DNA of 64,000 nt from Gordonia terrae (GTDB lineage Bacteria; Actinomycetota; Actinomycetes; Mycobacteriales; Mycobacteriaceae). The position numbers and the translations under genes are program-made. The notes beneath the pieces are model-generated. The model was not told the DNA's origin and did not search any database. It worked only from the letters and a program-made list of their open reading frames with translations. Each line of letters starts with the position of its first letter. The first letter of the stretch is position 1. This document shows positions 19,230 through 27,265 of the stretch, piece by piece. The stretch is taken from the NCBI RefSeq assembly GCF_001698225.1, contig NZ_CP016594.1, forward strand, positions 1,922,001 through 1,986,000, written 5' to 3'.

Positions 19230-20516
19230 TCAGGGCTGCTCGGCAAGGAGGTCGGCGAACTTGCGCCGAGCGGCTTCACGACGGGTGGGGATGTGCTCGG
19301 TCGGCCGGTCGTCGGCTGGGCGTGTGTACCCCTTGAGGTATTGCCGGGCGACGCTGTCGCGATGCACCTCATCCGGTCCGTCGTACAGACGTGCGGCGCG
19401 GGCTGCGCGATACATCGATTCGAGCGGGAGGTCGGCACTGTAACCGAGCGAGCCATGGACCTGCAGAGCACGGTCGATGACATCGTGCAGGATCTTGGCG
19501 CCGAAGAACTTGATGAGGGCGATGTCCTTGCGGGCGGCCGCGGTTCCCTCTTCGTCGATACGCCATGCGGCGTGCAGGGTCATCAGACGCAGGGCTTGGA
19601 TCTCGGCGGCCGAGTCGGCGATGAAGGTGCGGATCGTCTGCTTGTCGGCGAGGACCGAGCCGTGGGCGTAGCGGTACGTGGCGCGCTCGCACATCATGTC
19701 GAACGCGCGGCTCGCCTGACCGATCCAGCGCATGCAGTGGTGGATGCGACCGGGGCCGAGGCGCTTCTGGGCGATGAGAAAGCCGTCGCCCGGATTCCCG
19801 AGGAGGGCGGTGTCGTCCACCCGCACGTTGCGCAGAATCACCTCGCAGTGCGATCCGTAGGTGTGCGGACGCGGACGCGGGTTCTCCACGGACCCGATGT
19901 CGCGGACGACGTCCAGCCCGGGGGCGTCGATGGGGATGATGAACTGCGAAGTGCGCCGGTGACGTTCCGCGTCGGGGTCGGTGACGGCGACGACGATCAT
20001 GAAGTCGGCGGTGGCAGCGTTGCTGATGAACCACTTGTGTCCGTTCAGGATCCACTCGCCCCCATCGCGAACAGCGGTGGTGGTGAGGTTGGTGGGATCG
20101 GCGCCGGCGTTGTCGGGTTCGGTCAGGGCGAAGGACGAGTAGTATTCGCCGGCGAGCAACGGCTCGAGCCATCGGCGCTTCTGCTCCGGGGTACCCACCG
20201 CGGCGAGGATCTCGCAGTTCCCGGAATCAGGTGCCTGGCAACCGAACACGAGCGGTCCGTACGGCGTCGACCCCAGGATCTCCTGCATCAGACCGAGTTT
20301 CACCTGACCGTATCCCTGTCCGCCCAGTTCGGGATCGAGATGTGCCGCCCACAGGTCATTCGCCCTGACCTCGTCCTGCAGCGGTGCGATCGCCGTGCGC
20401 AACTGATCCCAGTCGAGGTCGAGTGTCTCGAGGGGGAAGACCTCGGTGCGGACGAATTCTCGCATCCAGTCCAGCTTCTTCTGGAACTCGGGTTCGGTGG
20501 AGAAATCCCAGGCCAT
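19230..20516 (-). CDS. Acyl-CoA dehydrogenase family protein, ACAD11/LvaC-like
   Basis: A 428-residue flavoprotein of the acyl-CoA dehydrogenase fold. Typical segments are FALTEPDNAGADPTNL (FAD and substrate contact, near residue 130), GHKWFISNAATADFMIVV near 160, and RALQVHGSLGYSADLPLESMYRAARAARLYDGPDEVHR near 360. The gene directly follows a kinase of the APH fold on the same strand. Fused or adjacent kinase plus ACAD is the signature of mammalian ACAD10/11 and bacterial LvaA/LvaC, which process 4-hydroxyacyl-CoA through a phosphorylated intermediate. I infer that this enzyme eliminates phosphate from such an intermediate; ordinary alpha,beta-dehydrogenation is the alternative. ATG 20516 has AAACGGAGCACC upstream. 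Confidence 0.88.
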   Translation of the reverse strand: MAWDFSTEPEFQKKLDWMREFVRTEVFPLETLDLDWDQLRTAIAPLQDEVRANDLWAAHLDPELGGQGYGQVKLGLMQEILGSTPYGPLVFGCQAPDSGNCEILAAVGTPEQKRRWLEPLLAGEYYSSFALTEPDNAGADPTNLTTTAVRDGGEWILNGHKWFISNAATADFMIVVAVTDPDAERHRRTSQFIIPIDAPGLDVVRDIGSVENPRPRPHTYGSHCEVILRNVRVDDTALLGNPGDGFLIAQKRLGPGRIHHCMRWIGQASRAFDMMCERATYRYAHGSVLADKQTIRTFIADSAAEIQALRLMTLHAAWRIDEEGTAAARKDIALIKFFGAKILHDVIDRALQVHGSLGYSADLPLESMYRAARAARLYDGPDEVHRDSVARQYLKGYTRPADDRPTEHIPTRREAARRKFADLLAEQP

Positions 20517-20577
20517 CGGTGGTGCTCCGTTTCTGTGGGGGATCGTGACAGGTATGACGGGAGGGTGCGTCTGACGG

Positions 20578-21645
20578 TCAGGCGCTCGCTACGATGCGTC
20601 GGGCCCGGACGAAGAGGCCGTCGGCGTAGCGGTGGAGTCGCTCGCCGACGTCGCGGGGTGCCTTGCCCTCGCAGGACCGGGCATACGTGCCCTCGAGGAT
20701 GATGCTCAGTTTGAAGCCGGCGAGTACGGTGTACCAGTCCAGCGCATCGAGGTTCCGATCGGAACGTTCGGCGTAGCGGGCGATGATCGAGGATCGGCTC
20801 GGCAGGTCGCCGGCCCGCCCGAGGGCGCTCTCGTAGAGATCGGGGTGCCGCGTGCCGTCCGGCCAGATCGCCAGCAGCACGCCGAGATCGAGAAGCGGGT
20901 CGCCGACCGTCGCCATCTCCCAGTCGACTATCGCCGCGACCGCAGGGGTGCGGTGATCGTAGAGGACGTTGGCCACATGGTAGTCGCCGTGCAACAGACC
21001 GGGCCGGAAGTCGGCGGGGCGATTGTCCTCGATCCAGCGGGCGATGCGTTCGAGATCGGGGAATGTGCCGCCCTGGTATCCCGGTGTGGCGGAGTAACGT
21101 TCGTGTTCCGCGAGCCACCGGGGCACCTGCCGCTCGAGGAAGCCGTCCGGACTGCCGAAGCCGTCGAGGCCGATCGCGGAGTGATCGACGCCCGCCAGTC
21201 CGGCGAGCGCATCGACGAGGGCATAGCCCATCGCTGCGCGCCCGTCGGCGGTTCGGGCGTAGGAGGCCGGCAGGCTGTCGGCGGCGTTGAACCCGTCCAC
21301 CGGCTCCATCAGGAAGAAGGAAGCGCCCAGGATGTCGGTATCGGCGCTGCCGGCGACGAACCGGGGATGAGCCACATCGGTGGAGCTCAGCGCAGACAGC
21401 AGCGTCATCTCACGCGCGATCGCGGCGTTGGATCGTGGTCGCAGGTGGCGGGGGCCCCGCCGGAGTACGTAGTCGTGTCCGCCCCGGCTGACGACGACCA
21501 TGACGTTCTGGGTGCCGCCGGTCAGTGGCCGGAGGTCGATGGCGCCCCCGCCGGGCAGGCCCTGCTCGTCCATCCATGTCGCGAGCGCACCGATGTCCAC
21601 CGGGATCGGGTTCGCGGGGAGGTCGGGGGTCGTACTTCGGGCCAT
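20578..21645 (-). CDS. APH-fold small-molecule kinase, LvaA / ACAD10-kinase-like
   Basis: A 355-residue aminoglycoside-phosphotransferase-like kinase. The Brenner motif HGDYHVANVLYD lies near residue 217 and the metal-binding IVDWEMATVGDPLLDLGVLLA near 237, so both catalytic elements are intact. The N-terminus has LTGGTQNVMVVVSRGGHDYVLRR, the nucleotide-binding Gly-rich turn. Its pairing with an ACAD-family gene 61 nt downstream points to phosphorylation of a hydroxyacyl-CoA rather than antibiotic resistance. No gene like the small LvaB, required by LvaA in P. putida, is present. ATG 21645 has TAGGTT 6 nt upstream and no ribosome binding site, so it may be leaderless; an operator-like repeat lies at 21699-21716. 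Confidence 0.86.
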   Translation of the reverse strand: MARSTTPDLPANPIPVDIGALATWMDEQGLPGGGAIDLRPLTGGTQNVMVVVSRGGHDYVLRRGPRHLRPRSNAAIAREMTLLSALSSTDVAHPRFVAGSADTDILGASFFLMEPVDGFNAADSLPASYARTADGRAAMGYALVDALAGLAGVDHSAIGLDGFGSPDGFLERQVPRWLAEHERYSATPGYQGGTFPDLERIARWIEDNRPADFRPGLLHGDYHVANVLYDHRTPAVAAIVDWEMATVGDPLLDLGVLLAIWPDGTRHPDLYESALGRAGDLPSRSSIIARYAERSDRNLDALDWYTVLAGFKLSIILEGTYARSCEGKAPRDVGERLHRYADGLFVRARRIVASA

Positions 21646-21651
21646 GAAACG

Positions 21652-21657
21652 AACCTA
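21652..21657 (-). promoter_or_regulatory. Candidate -10 box of the kinase-ACAD-SDR operon
   Basis: The minus strand reads TAGGTT, then 6 nt, then the ATG at 21645. It is centred 53 bp from the inverted repeat at 21699-21716. No recognisable -35 is present, as expected for an activator-dependent promoter. Confidence 0.45.
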
Positions 21658-21698
21658 TGGCGTGACCGCCGGATGGAGAACCGTCGTCGTGCGGACCT

Positions 21699-21716
21699 GT
21701 TGGAGGAATCTCCAAC
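21699..21716. promoter_or_regulatory. Operator-like inverted repeat before the kinase gene
   Basis: GTTGGAG and CTCCAAC, perfect 7-bp arms separated by 4 bp, lie in the 86-nt gap between the regulator gene and the kinase gene. They share TTG..GG...C..CAA with the better copies at 27220-27243 and 30006-30025. The centre lies 53 bp upstream of the candidate -10, the same spacing as at the other sites. Confidence 0.5.
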
Positions 21717-21731
21717 TGGTGCCTCCGTGGG

Positions 21732-23603
21732 TCACTGACCTGCGAGATCGAGGACCTGAAAGGCCATCTTGGCCGACAGCAGGCAGTCCAGCGACGTCGG
21801 GTCACGTCGCGCGATCTCCTTGATCCGCCCCAGTCGGTACCGGATGGTGTTCTCGTGGACCTCCAGTGCAGACGCGGTGGCCTGGACCTTGCCGTCGGCG
21901 GTCACGAACGCGCGCCACGTGGCCAACAGGGTGCCGTCGTCGTGTTGCCGTACCGGCGCGACGAAGGAGTGGGCGAAGTGCAGGGCCTCCTTGACGTGGC
22001 CGCTGGAGACTATCACCCGGAACAGGCCGAGTTCGTCGAGCGTCATCACCCGCTTGTCCCAGCCGAAGGACTCTGCCACGGAGCCCATCTCACGAAGGGC
22101 GCGATGGGCATGCGGGTAGTCGACCGGTGTGCGGCAGATCCCCGAGATCAGAGTCGCGCCGAGCGAGAGGTCGTCGGAGAGCCGATCTCGGATGGTCGAC
22201 ACGTGGTCGCGGACGCGCCCGACCTCGTCGAGGTCGTCGGACTCCAGGCGGACCATCACGACCACCGCCCCGGGCAGTCGGACGGCCGGCGGCGGGGAGA
22301 TGGACATGACCGAGGCGAACGTGCGCGTGACCAGGGACTGGATCGCCGACGCCGTCAGTCTGTCGGTGGCATCGTCGACGGTGAAGCGAACGAGGACATG
22401 GGGATTGGTCAGGTCGATCCCGAACTGCGGACCCCGCCTGACCAGGTGTTCCTTGTCGCGGCTGTTGCGCAACAGATCCGACAGGTAGTCGTCGCGCGCC
22501 TGTCCCTCGGTCTCGATCTGCCGACGTTCGGAGAGCATCTGGAGCGCCAGGACGGTGGCCCCGCGTTCGGCGATGTTCGCGTCGAGGGCCTCCAGGCTGC
22601 GACCGACCTCGACGATGCCGAGAAAGCCGGTCTGCTTTCCCTCGATGACCATGCGGCACATGAGATGCCGGCGACCGAGGCCGACCGCGAGCTGCGCGGG
22701 GACGATGGCCGACGGCGTGCTCACCGACAGTTCGGCCAGTGCTTGTCGTACCGAGGCGGTGGCGCGCACCTTCTCGCTCATCACCGGGGGAGTGCCCAGT
22801 TTCAGCGCCTCCGGTGCGGCCCAGGCGAGCACGTCGAAGGAGTTGTTGTAGAGAATCACCGGCTTCGCCGACAGCTCCGACAGCAGCTCGACCACGCGAT
22901 GTATGTTGGCGCCCTCGAGCACCGCACTCGTCAGTCGATGGTGGACGTCGGCAAGATAGGCCAAAGTGGCGTTGTTCCGGGCGATCTCGGCGGCCTGACC
23001 GCGTAGGCGGGTGTTGAGCATCGCCTGGCTGATGAACAGGGCGGACAGCCGGGCGAAGAGCTCGGCGACCTCGATGTCCTCGGGCGTGAACTCGTGTTCG
23101 CGACCGCGGCTGTCGACGAAGATCAGGCCGATCACCGCATCGTCGAAGGTGAGGGGGACACCGAGCATCGCCCGGACGTCCCAGTGCGCCATCGTCCGGC
23201 GATGGGGCCGCGGATCGTTGAGCGCGTCGGCGATCACCACCGGAGCTCGGGTGGTGATGACCTCCTGGCTGAACAGGTCGCCGTCGAAACCCGAGACCTG
23301 CCTCTTGACCGCCTCGGTGATGTCACCGGCCTCCTGACAGAAGCCCGCGGCGCCGCGATAGCTGCCGTTGGAGTGCCGCAGGTACACCGAGCAGCGGGTG
23401 ACGCCGAGAAGTGCACACAGCTTCTGACCGACCAGGCTCAGCAGGTCTGGAAGTCGGCTGTCGGTGATGGCCTCGGTGGTGATCTCCGCGAACGCAGAGA
23501 TGACAGCGCGCTCCCGACTCGGGGTGACCATCGGGTCGGTGTCCGAGGAGGGGTCGGTGTCCGAGGTGGGGTCGGCGCCGGTCGACTGCGCGGTGGATGT
23601 CAT
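21732..23603 (-). CDS. GAF and PucR/CdaR-type transcriptional regulator
   Basis: A 623-residue regulator and the only one in the accessory block. A GAF domain spans residues about 30-200 (CALLGVTRCSVYLRHSNGSYRGAAGF, ALNDPRPHRRTM, GVPLTFDDAVIGLIFVDSR) and may sense a small aromatic or other effector. A GGDEF-like/CdaR middle region follows, then the C-terminal PucR helix-turn-helix at about 560-620 (TASALEVHENTIRYRLGRIKEI). I chose the ATG at 23603 because AGGAGG lies 8 nt upstream; GTG 23609 would be too close to it. Such regulators usually activate neighbouring catabolic genes. The inverted repeats near four promoters of the block are its likely targets, which is inference. Confidence 0.88.
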   Translation of the reverse strand: MTSTAQSTGADPTSDTDPSSDTDPMVTPSRERAVISAFAEITTEAITDSRLPDLLSLVGQKLCALLGVTRCSVYLRHSNGSYRGAAGFCQEAGDITEAVKRQVSGFDGDLFSQEVITTRAPVVIADALNDPRPHRRTMAHWDVRAMLGVPLTFDDAVIGLIFVDSRGREHEFTPEDIEVAELFARLSALFISQAMLNTRLRGQAAEIARNNATLAYLADVHHRLTSAVLEGANIHRVVELLSELSAKPVILYNNSFDVLAWAAPEALKLGTPPVMSEKVRATASVRQALAELSVSTPSAIVPAQLAVGLGRRHLMCRMVIEGKQTGFLGIVEVGRSLEALDANIAERGATVLALQMLSERRQIETEGQARDDYLSDLLRNSRDKEHLVRRGPQFGIDLTNPHVLVRFTVDDATDRLTASAIQSLVTRTFASVMSISPPPAVRLPGAVVVMVRLESDDLDEVGRVRDHVSTIRDRLSDDLSLGATLISGICRTPVDYPHAHRALREMGSVAESFGWDKRVMTLDELGLFRVIVSSGHVKEALHFAHSFVAPVRQHDDGTLLATWRAFVTADGKVQATASALEVHENTIRYRLGRIKEIARRDPTSLDCLLSAKMAFQVLDLAGQ

Positions 23604-23670
23604 CCGCACGGCCTCCTCACCACCACGAGCTCATGGTGGCCTTCACAGTACCAACCGGATGTGATCCCGA

Positions 23671-24951
23671 TCATGCCCCAGAGGTGCCGGCCACGGCGCC
23701 GTCGTTCAGTACATGACCCATCCGCTCCCGCTTGGTGCGCAGGTAGCGCACGTTCTGCGGTGTCGGCACGGTCGGCAGTCCGACGCGTCCCACGATCTCG
23801 AGGCCGTGACCGCCGAGTCCGCCGTACTTCGCCGGGTTGTTGGTGATGAGTCGCAGACGTCGGATGCCGAGGTCGGACAGGATCGCCGCCCCCGTTCCGT
23901 AGGTGCGGGAGTCCACCGGCAGGCCGAGCGCGGTGTTGGCATCGACCGTGTCGTATCCCTGTTCCTGCAGGGCGTAGGCACGGATCTTGTGACCCAGCCC
24001 GATCCCACGACCCTCGTGACCGCGCAGGTAGACGATGGCACCGCAGCCCTCCTCGGCGATCGCCGCAAGGGCCTGCTCGAACTGCGCACCGCAGTCGCAG
24101 CGCAGGGAACCGACGATGTCGCCGGTGAGGCACTCGCTGTGGATGCGGACCAGCGCGCCGTCGTCGCCGGCACCGGCTTCGGCGACATTGCCCATGATGA
24201 GTGCGAGGTGTTCGATGCCATCGATGTCGGACCGGTACGCGACCGCCCGGAACTCGCCGAAGACGGTGGGCATCGCCGCGCCGGCGATCTGACGGACGAA
24301 GGAGCCCGACGCCCTCCGGTGGGCCACGAGGTCGGCGATGCGCAGCATCGGCAGTCCGTGATGTCGGGCGAACTCGCGGAGGTCCTCGCCGCGCCGCATC
24401 GTCCCGTCATCGGCGATGATCTCGCCGATGACCCCCACCTCACCGACGCCGGCCATGGTGACCAGGTCGACGGCGGCCTCGGTGTGTCCGGCGCGGGTGA
24501 GGACGCCCCCATCGCGTGCCTGCAGCGGGAAGACGTGCCCGGGGCGCCGCAGATCGCCGGCCGGGGTGTCGTCGGACGCGAGTGCGCGGATGGTGAGGGC
24601 GCGGTCGTGCGCCGAGACCCCGGTGCCGGCGTCGCGGTGGTCGACGCTGACGGTGAAGGCGGTACCGTGCGCGTCCCGGTTGTCCTCGACCATCTGCGGC
24701 AAGTCGAGCCGTCGGGCGCGGTCTGCGGACATGGGGGCGCAGATGATGCCGGTGGTGTGCCGGATCAGGAACGCCATCTGCTCGTCGGTGATCGAGGCGG
24801 CCGACCCGATCAGGTCACCTTCGTTCTCCCGGTCGTCGTCGTCGACGACGACGACCAGACCGCCGGCGGCAACAGCCGCGACGGCGCGGGCGACGGCCTG
24901 GGTCGATGCCTCGGTCGCGATGGGTGTCGGGGTGTCGGCGGTCGTGTTCAC
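23671..24951 (-). CDS. ribBA: RibBA: DHBP synthase / GTP cyclohydrolase II fusion
   Basis: A 426-residue bifunctional enzyme making both precursors of riboflavin. The N-terminal DHBP synthase (residues 15-215) has DDDDRENEGDLIG near 38-50 and the RPGHVFPLQA and AGHTEAAVDL motifs. The C-terminal GTP cyclohydrolase II (residues about 220-415) has the zinc ligands in CLTGDIVGSLRCDCGAQ near 275 and RGHEGRGIGLGHKIRAY. Both halves look active. Its ATG overlaps the stop of the flavin reductase gene by 4 nt, which places it firmly in a flavin monooxygenase operon rather than a riboflavin operon. It is probably a dedicated flavin supply and may be a second genomic copy. No FMN riboswitch fits the 4-nt overlap. 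Confidence 0.95.
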   Translation of the reverse strand: MNTTADTPTPIATEASTQAVARAVAAVAAGGLVVVVDDDDRENEGDLIGSAASITDEQMAFLIRHTTGIICAPMSADRARRLDLPQMVEDNRDAHGTAFTVSVDHRDAGTGVSAHDRALTIRALASDDTPAGDLRRPGHVFPLQARDGGVLTRAGHTEAAVDLVTMAGVGEVGVIGEIIADDGTMRRGEDLREFARHHGLPMLRIADLVAHRRASGSFVRQIAGAAMPTVFGEFRAVAYRSDIDGIEHLALIMGNVAEAGAGDDGALVRIHSECLTGDIVGSLRCDCGAQFEQALAAIAEEGCGAIVYLRGHEGRGIGLGHKIRAYALQEQGYDTVDANTALGLPVDSRTYGTGAAILSDLGIRRLRLITNNPAKYGGLGGHGLEIVGRVGLPTVPTPQNVRYLRTKRERMGHVLNDGAVAGTSGA

Positions 24952-25448
24952 GAGGCGACCTCGAATGCTCGGTGGGTGCCGAACACCCGGTCGTGGTAGG
25001 TGAGGGGTGGTGCTGGGGTGGTGCCGGTCGCGACGATGTTGCCCAGTGCGACAACATGATCACCGCCGTCGACCAGGGCTTCGGTCGTACACGCCAGCCA
25101 GCCGGAGGCGCCGTCGATGCGGGGGAGCCCGGCCGAATCCGACCAGCAGACCCCGTCGAATTTGTCGTCGCCCTTACGCGCGAACCGCAGCGCGACCTCG
25201 GCCTGGTCGTGGGCAAGCACGTTGACGCCGAATCGTCCGGTGCGGCGGACGATCGCAAGCAGGTCGGAGCCGCGATCGAGGGACACCAGGATCATCGGTG
25301 GTCCCATCGACAGCGACGTGAATGCGCTGACCGTGGTGCCGTGCGCTCGTGGACCGTCGAAGGCGGTGACGACCGCGACGGGCGTGCAGACCCGGGCCAT
25401 CACCTCACGAAACTCGAGGGCCACCTGGTCGATGACGTTCTCGCTCAT
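24948..25448 (-). CDS. Flavin reductase (NAD(P)H:flavin oxidoreductase, HpaC/RutF-like)
   Basis: A 166-residue flavin_reduct-domain protein that supplies reduced FMN or FAD to a partner monooxygenase by diffusion. Family features are VCTPVAVVTAFDGPRAHGTTVSAFTSLSMGPPMILVSLDRGSDL in the first half, FGVNVLAHDQ in the middle and the GDHVVALGNIVA segment near 135. The ATG at 25448 follows AAGGAGAATCG, a good ribosome binding site. RibBA follows with a 4-nt overlap, and an LLM monooxygenase gene lies upstream across an 88-nt gap that holds a strong hairpin. This pairing argues that at least one of the three LLM enzymes uses FMNH2 rather than F420. Confidence 0.92.
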   Translation of the reverse strand: MSENVIDQVALEFREVMARVCTPVAVVTAFDGPRAHGTTVSAFTSLSMGPPMILVSLDRGSDLLAIVRRTGRFGVNVLAHDQAEVALRFARKGDDKFDGVCWSDSAGLPRIDGASGWLACTTEALVDGGDHVVALGNIVATGTTPAPPLTYHDRVFGTHRAFEVAS

Positions 25449-25478
25449 CGATTCTCCTTCGATGCTGTGGGATTGGGG

Positions 25479-25523
25479 TCGCTGCGGCGCCGGGGATCGG
25501 TCGGCGCGCCGGCGCCGCAGCGA
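25479..25523 (-). terminator. Strong hairpin between the LLM and flavin reductase genes
   Basis: Perfect 15-bp arms (25479-25493 and 25509-25523, TCGCTGCGGCGCCGG and its complement) enclose a 15-nt loop. There is no run of T after it on the minus strand. It could be an attenuating terminator, or an mRNA-stabilising structure that sets unequal expression of monooxygenase and reductase. Confidence 0.55.
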
Positions 25524-25536
25524 TGTTCGGAAGGGC

Positions 25537-26628
25537 TCAGACGGTCGCGGGCGTCTTGGCCTTCATCTTGTGGACCTCGGGGACGACCTTCTCGCCGAAC
25601 AGCTTCAGACTGTGCTCGGCGGTGTCGAAGGGCAACCCGCCGAAGGCGAAGGCCGCGTTGGGCAGGAAGTCGCCGATGAGCTGGTGACGGTATGCGTACT
25701 TCTCGACGCACTGCTCGGGGGTGCCGTAGATGTTCGCCTCGACATAGGCATCGGCCGCGGCCTCCATGCCCGCCTCGCGGATCATGTCCGCCCCGGCCTG
25801 GTAGGTCTCGTAGCCCTTGGTCTCCCGCCAGTGCTTACCGGCGAAGTCGTAGTGCTTGATGACCGACAGGAAGTAGCGGTTGATGTGCTCGTAGGCGAGG
25901 CGACGGGCTTCCTCCTCGTCCTCGTGGCAGATGACGAAGTCCTGGATGACCGGCGGGCCGGGCTCGGTGCCCTGCGCGTCGCGGAACATCTGCTTCCACC
26001 CGTTGATGGCCTCGGCGTGCTTCTCGAACGGGAACTGCATGAAGGTCATCATCTGGACCCCGAGGTCGGCGACCACCGGGACCGAGTCGGGTGACATCGC
26101 CGCCGCGAAGAGCCGTCCGTCCCAGGAAGCGTTGGGATTCGGGGCCGGCCGCAACGCGATCTCGGGTTGTGGGTACATCGGGCCGTCACCGGAGACGACA
26201 CCGGTGCGCAGGCCGCGCAAGACCATCTCGGCGGCTTCGTTGAATCGGGCCCGGGCCTCGTCCATCGGGATCCCGAAGGCTTCGTACTCCATTTTCGCGA
26301 GACCGCGCCCCATGCCGAGAAGTACACGGCCGCCCGACATCTGGTCGAGCATGATGGCCTTCTCCACGACGCGCAGCGGATCATTCCACGGCAGGATCGT
26401 TGCGCCGATACCCAGCTTGACCTTCGAGGTCCGGCCGGCGAGATAGGACAGGATCGCGAAGTTGTCCGGACACATCGAGTAGTCGTCGAAGTGGTGTTCG
26501 GCCGACCAGACCGAGTCGAAACCGGACTTCTCGGCCAGGACGCCGAGTTCGAGGTCACGGAGGAAGACCTCTTCGTCGCTGATGTTGTCGTGGTAGTTCT
26601 GGAAGACGAGCAGTACGCCGACATCCAT
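25537..26628 (-). CDS. LLM-class flavin-dependent monooxygenase 3
   Basis: A 363-residue bacterial-luciferase-like TIM barrel. Typical motifs are EKSGFDSVWSAEHHF near residue 35, the strand-turn KLGIGATILPWNDPLRVVEKAIMLDQMSGGRVLLGMGRG near 70-110, and a C-terminal PEQCVEKY segment. The His pair in AEHHF is conserved with the other two LLM proteins of the block. It probably inserts oxygen with FMNH2 from the reductase encoded next downstream. Type II Baeyer-Villiger, desulfonation or C-H hydroxylation are all possible, and F420 dependence cannot be excluded from sequence. The ATG has AAGGAG 8 nt upstream. The NTF2-like gene lies 64 nt upstream in the same operon. Confidence 0.9.
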   Translation of the reverse strand: MDVGVLLVFQNYHDNISDEEVFLRDLELGVLAEKSGFDSVWSAEHHFDDYSMCPDNFAILSYLAGRTSKVKLGIGATILPWNDPLRVVEKAIMLDQMSGGRVLLGMGRGLAKMEYEAFGIPMDEARARFNEAAEMVLRGLRTGVVSGDGPMYPQPEIALRPAPNPNASWDGRLFAAAMSPDSVPVVADLGVQMMTFMQFPFEKHAEAINGWKQMFRDAQGTEPGPPVIQDFVICHEDEEEARRLAYEHINRYFLSVIKHYDFAGKHWRETKGYETYQAGADMIREAGMEAAADAYVEANIYGTPEQCVEKYAYRHQLIGDFLPNAAFAFGGLPFDTAEHSLKLFGEKVVPEVHKMKAKTPATV

Positions 26629-26692
26629 GGCATTGACTCCTTGTTCAGAAAGCTTGGGGTACTGGGTGTTCAGAGGGAATGGGCCGGGGTCC

Positions 26693-27115
26693 TCAGCCGA
26701 GGAAGACCGCGCGGGTGTGTTCGGTGTCGAGGAACTCCTTGACCTCGTCGATCTTTCCGTCGCGGACGACGAAGACGAAGTGGTAGAGGTTGTTGTAGAT
26801 CTTGCCGTTGTTCATCTCGGAGTACGATTCGGTCTCGACGGCCACGCGTTCGCCCTCGGCGGTCCACGCCAGCGGCTTCAGTGCAATGGCACCGGATTTC
26901 GTGGTGGCGGAGAGCCCGGCCAGCATCGCGCCGAACTCCTCTTTGTTCTTGGTTCCGGAGATGCCCTCGATCCCGCCGCCCACCCACCAGGTGGCCGTCG
27001 GAGCCAGGTAGGACAGGATGGCGTCCACGTCGCCGCGGGAGAACACCTCCATGAATTCCGCGACCAGAGCCCTGTTCTGCTGCTCCGTGCTGACGCTTGC
27101 TGTACTGGTTGACAC
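26693..27115 (-). CDS. NTF2-like / SnoaL-type protein
   Basis: A 140-residue cone-fold protein. The family shape is seen in NRALVAEFMEVFSRGDVDAILSYLAPTATWWVGGG, ALKPLAWTAEGERVAVETESYSEMNNGKIYNNLYHFVFVVRDGKIDEVKEFLDTEH. Relatives include ketosteroid isomerase, limonene-epoxide hydrolase and SnoaL cyclases, so an isomerase, dehydratase or cyclase role on the monooxygenase product is possible. I chose the GTG at 27115 because AAGGAGG lies 7 nt upstream; the frame is open to 27205 but that segment crosses the candidate promoter (-10 at 27177-27182). It is first in a likely operon with LLM 3, flavin reductase and RibBA. Confidence 0.82.
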   Translation of the reverse strand: MSTSTASVSTEQQNRALVAEFMEVFSRGDVDAILSYLAPTATWWVGGGIEGISGTKNKEEFGAMLAGLSATTKSGAIALKPLAWTAEGERVAVETESYSEMNNGKIYNNLYHFVFVVRDGKIDEVKEFLDTEHTRAVFLG

Positions 27116-27176
27116 CGATCGGCCTCCTTGTGACTCCCCACCCTGCGGGGCAGGCGAAAAACTGTGTGCAACAACG

Positions 27177-27182
27177 ACGTTA
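27177..27182 (-). promoter_or_regulatory. Candidate -10 box of the NTF2-LLM3-reductase-RibBA operon
   Basis: The minus strand reads TAACGT, identical to the box before LLM 2. It is centred 52 bp from the perfect inverted repeat at 27220-27243. Transcription would start near 27170, giving a leader of about 55 nt that contains the AAGGAGG of the first gene. Confidence 0.5.
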
Positions 27183-27219
27183 TGGGTCGATGTGGTGTGA
27201 GTCACCCTTGCGTTCTGCG

Positions 27220-27243
27220 CCGGTTGTGGGTTGCCACAACCGG
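27220..27243. promoter_or_regulatory. Best copy of the block's operator-like inverted repeat
   Basis: Perfect 10-bp arms CCGGTTGTGG and CCACAACCGG are separated by GTTG. The 16-bp core TTGTGGGTTGCCACAA differs by one base from the core at 30008-30023. It lies in the 150-nt gap between the SDR gene and the NTF2-like gene. Confidence 0.65.
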
Positions 27244-27265
27244 GGTGAGGTGTCGTGGGGCCGCG

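Noticed and set aside
20578..21645. Aminoglycoside resistance gene
   Set aside because: The fold is APH-like, but its pairing with an ACAD-family gene and SDR fits an acyl-CoA metabolic kinase.
23623..23642. CACCA...TGGTG inverted repeat before the PucR gene as a fifth operator
   Set aside because: It lacks the TTG...CAA ends and the spacing to a -10 box; autoregulation through it cannot be supported.
24949..25030. FMN riboswitch before ribBA
   Set aside because: ribBA overlaps the flavin reductase gene by 4 nt and there is no untranslated space for one.
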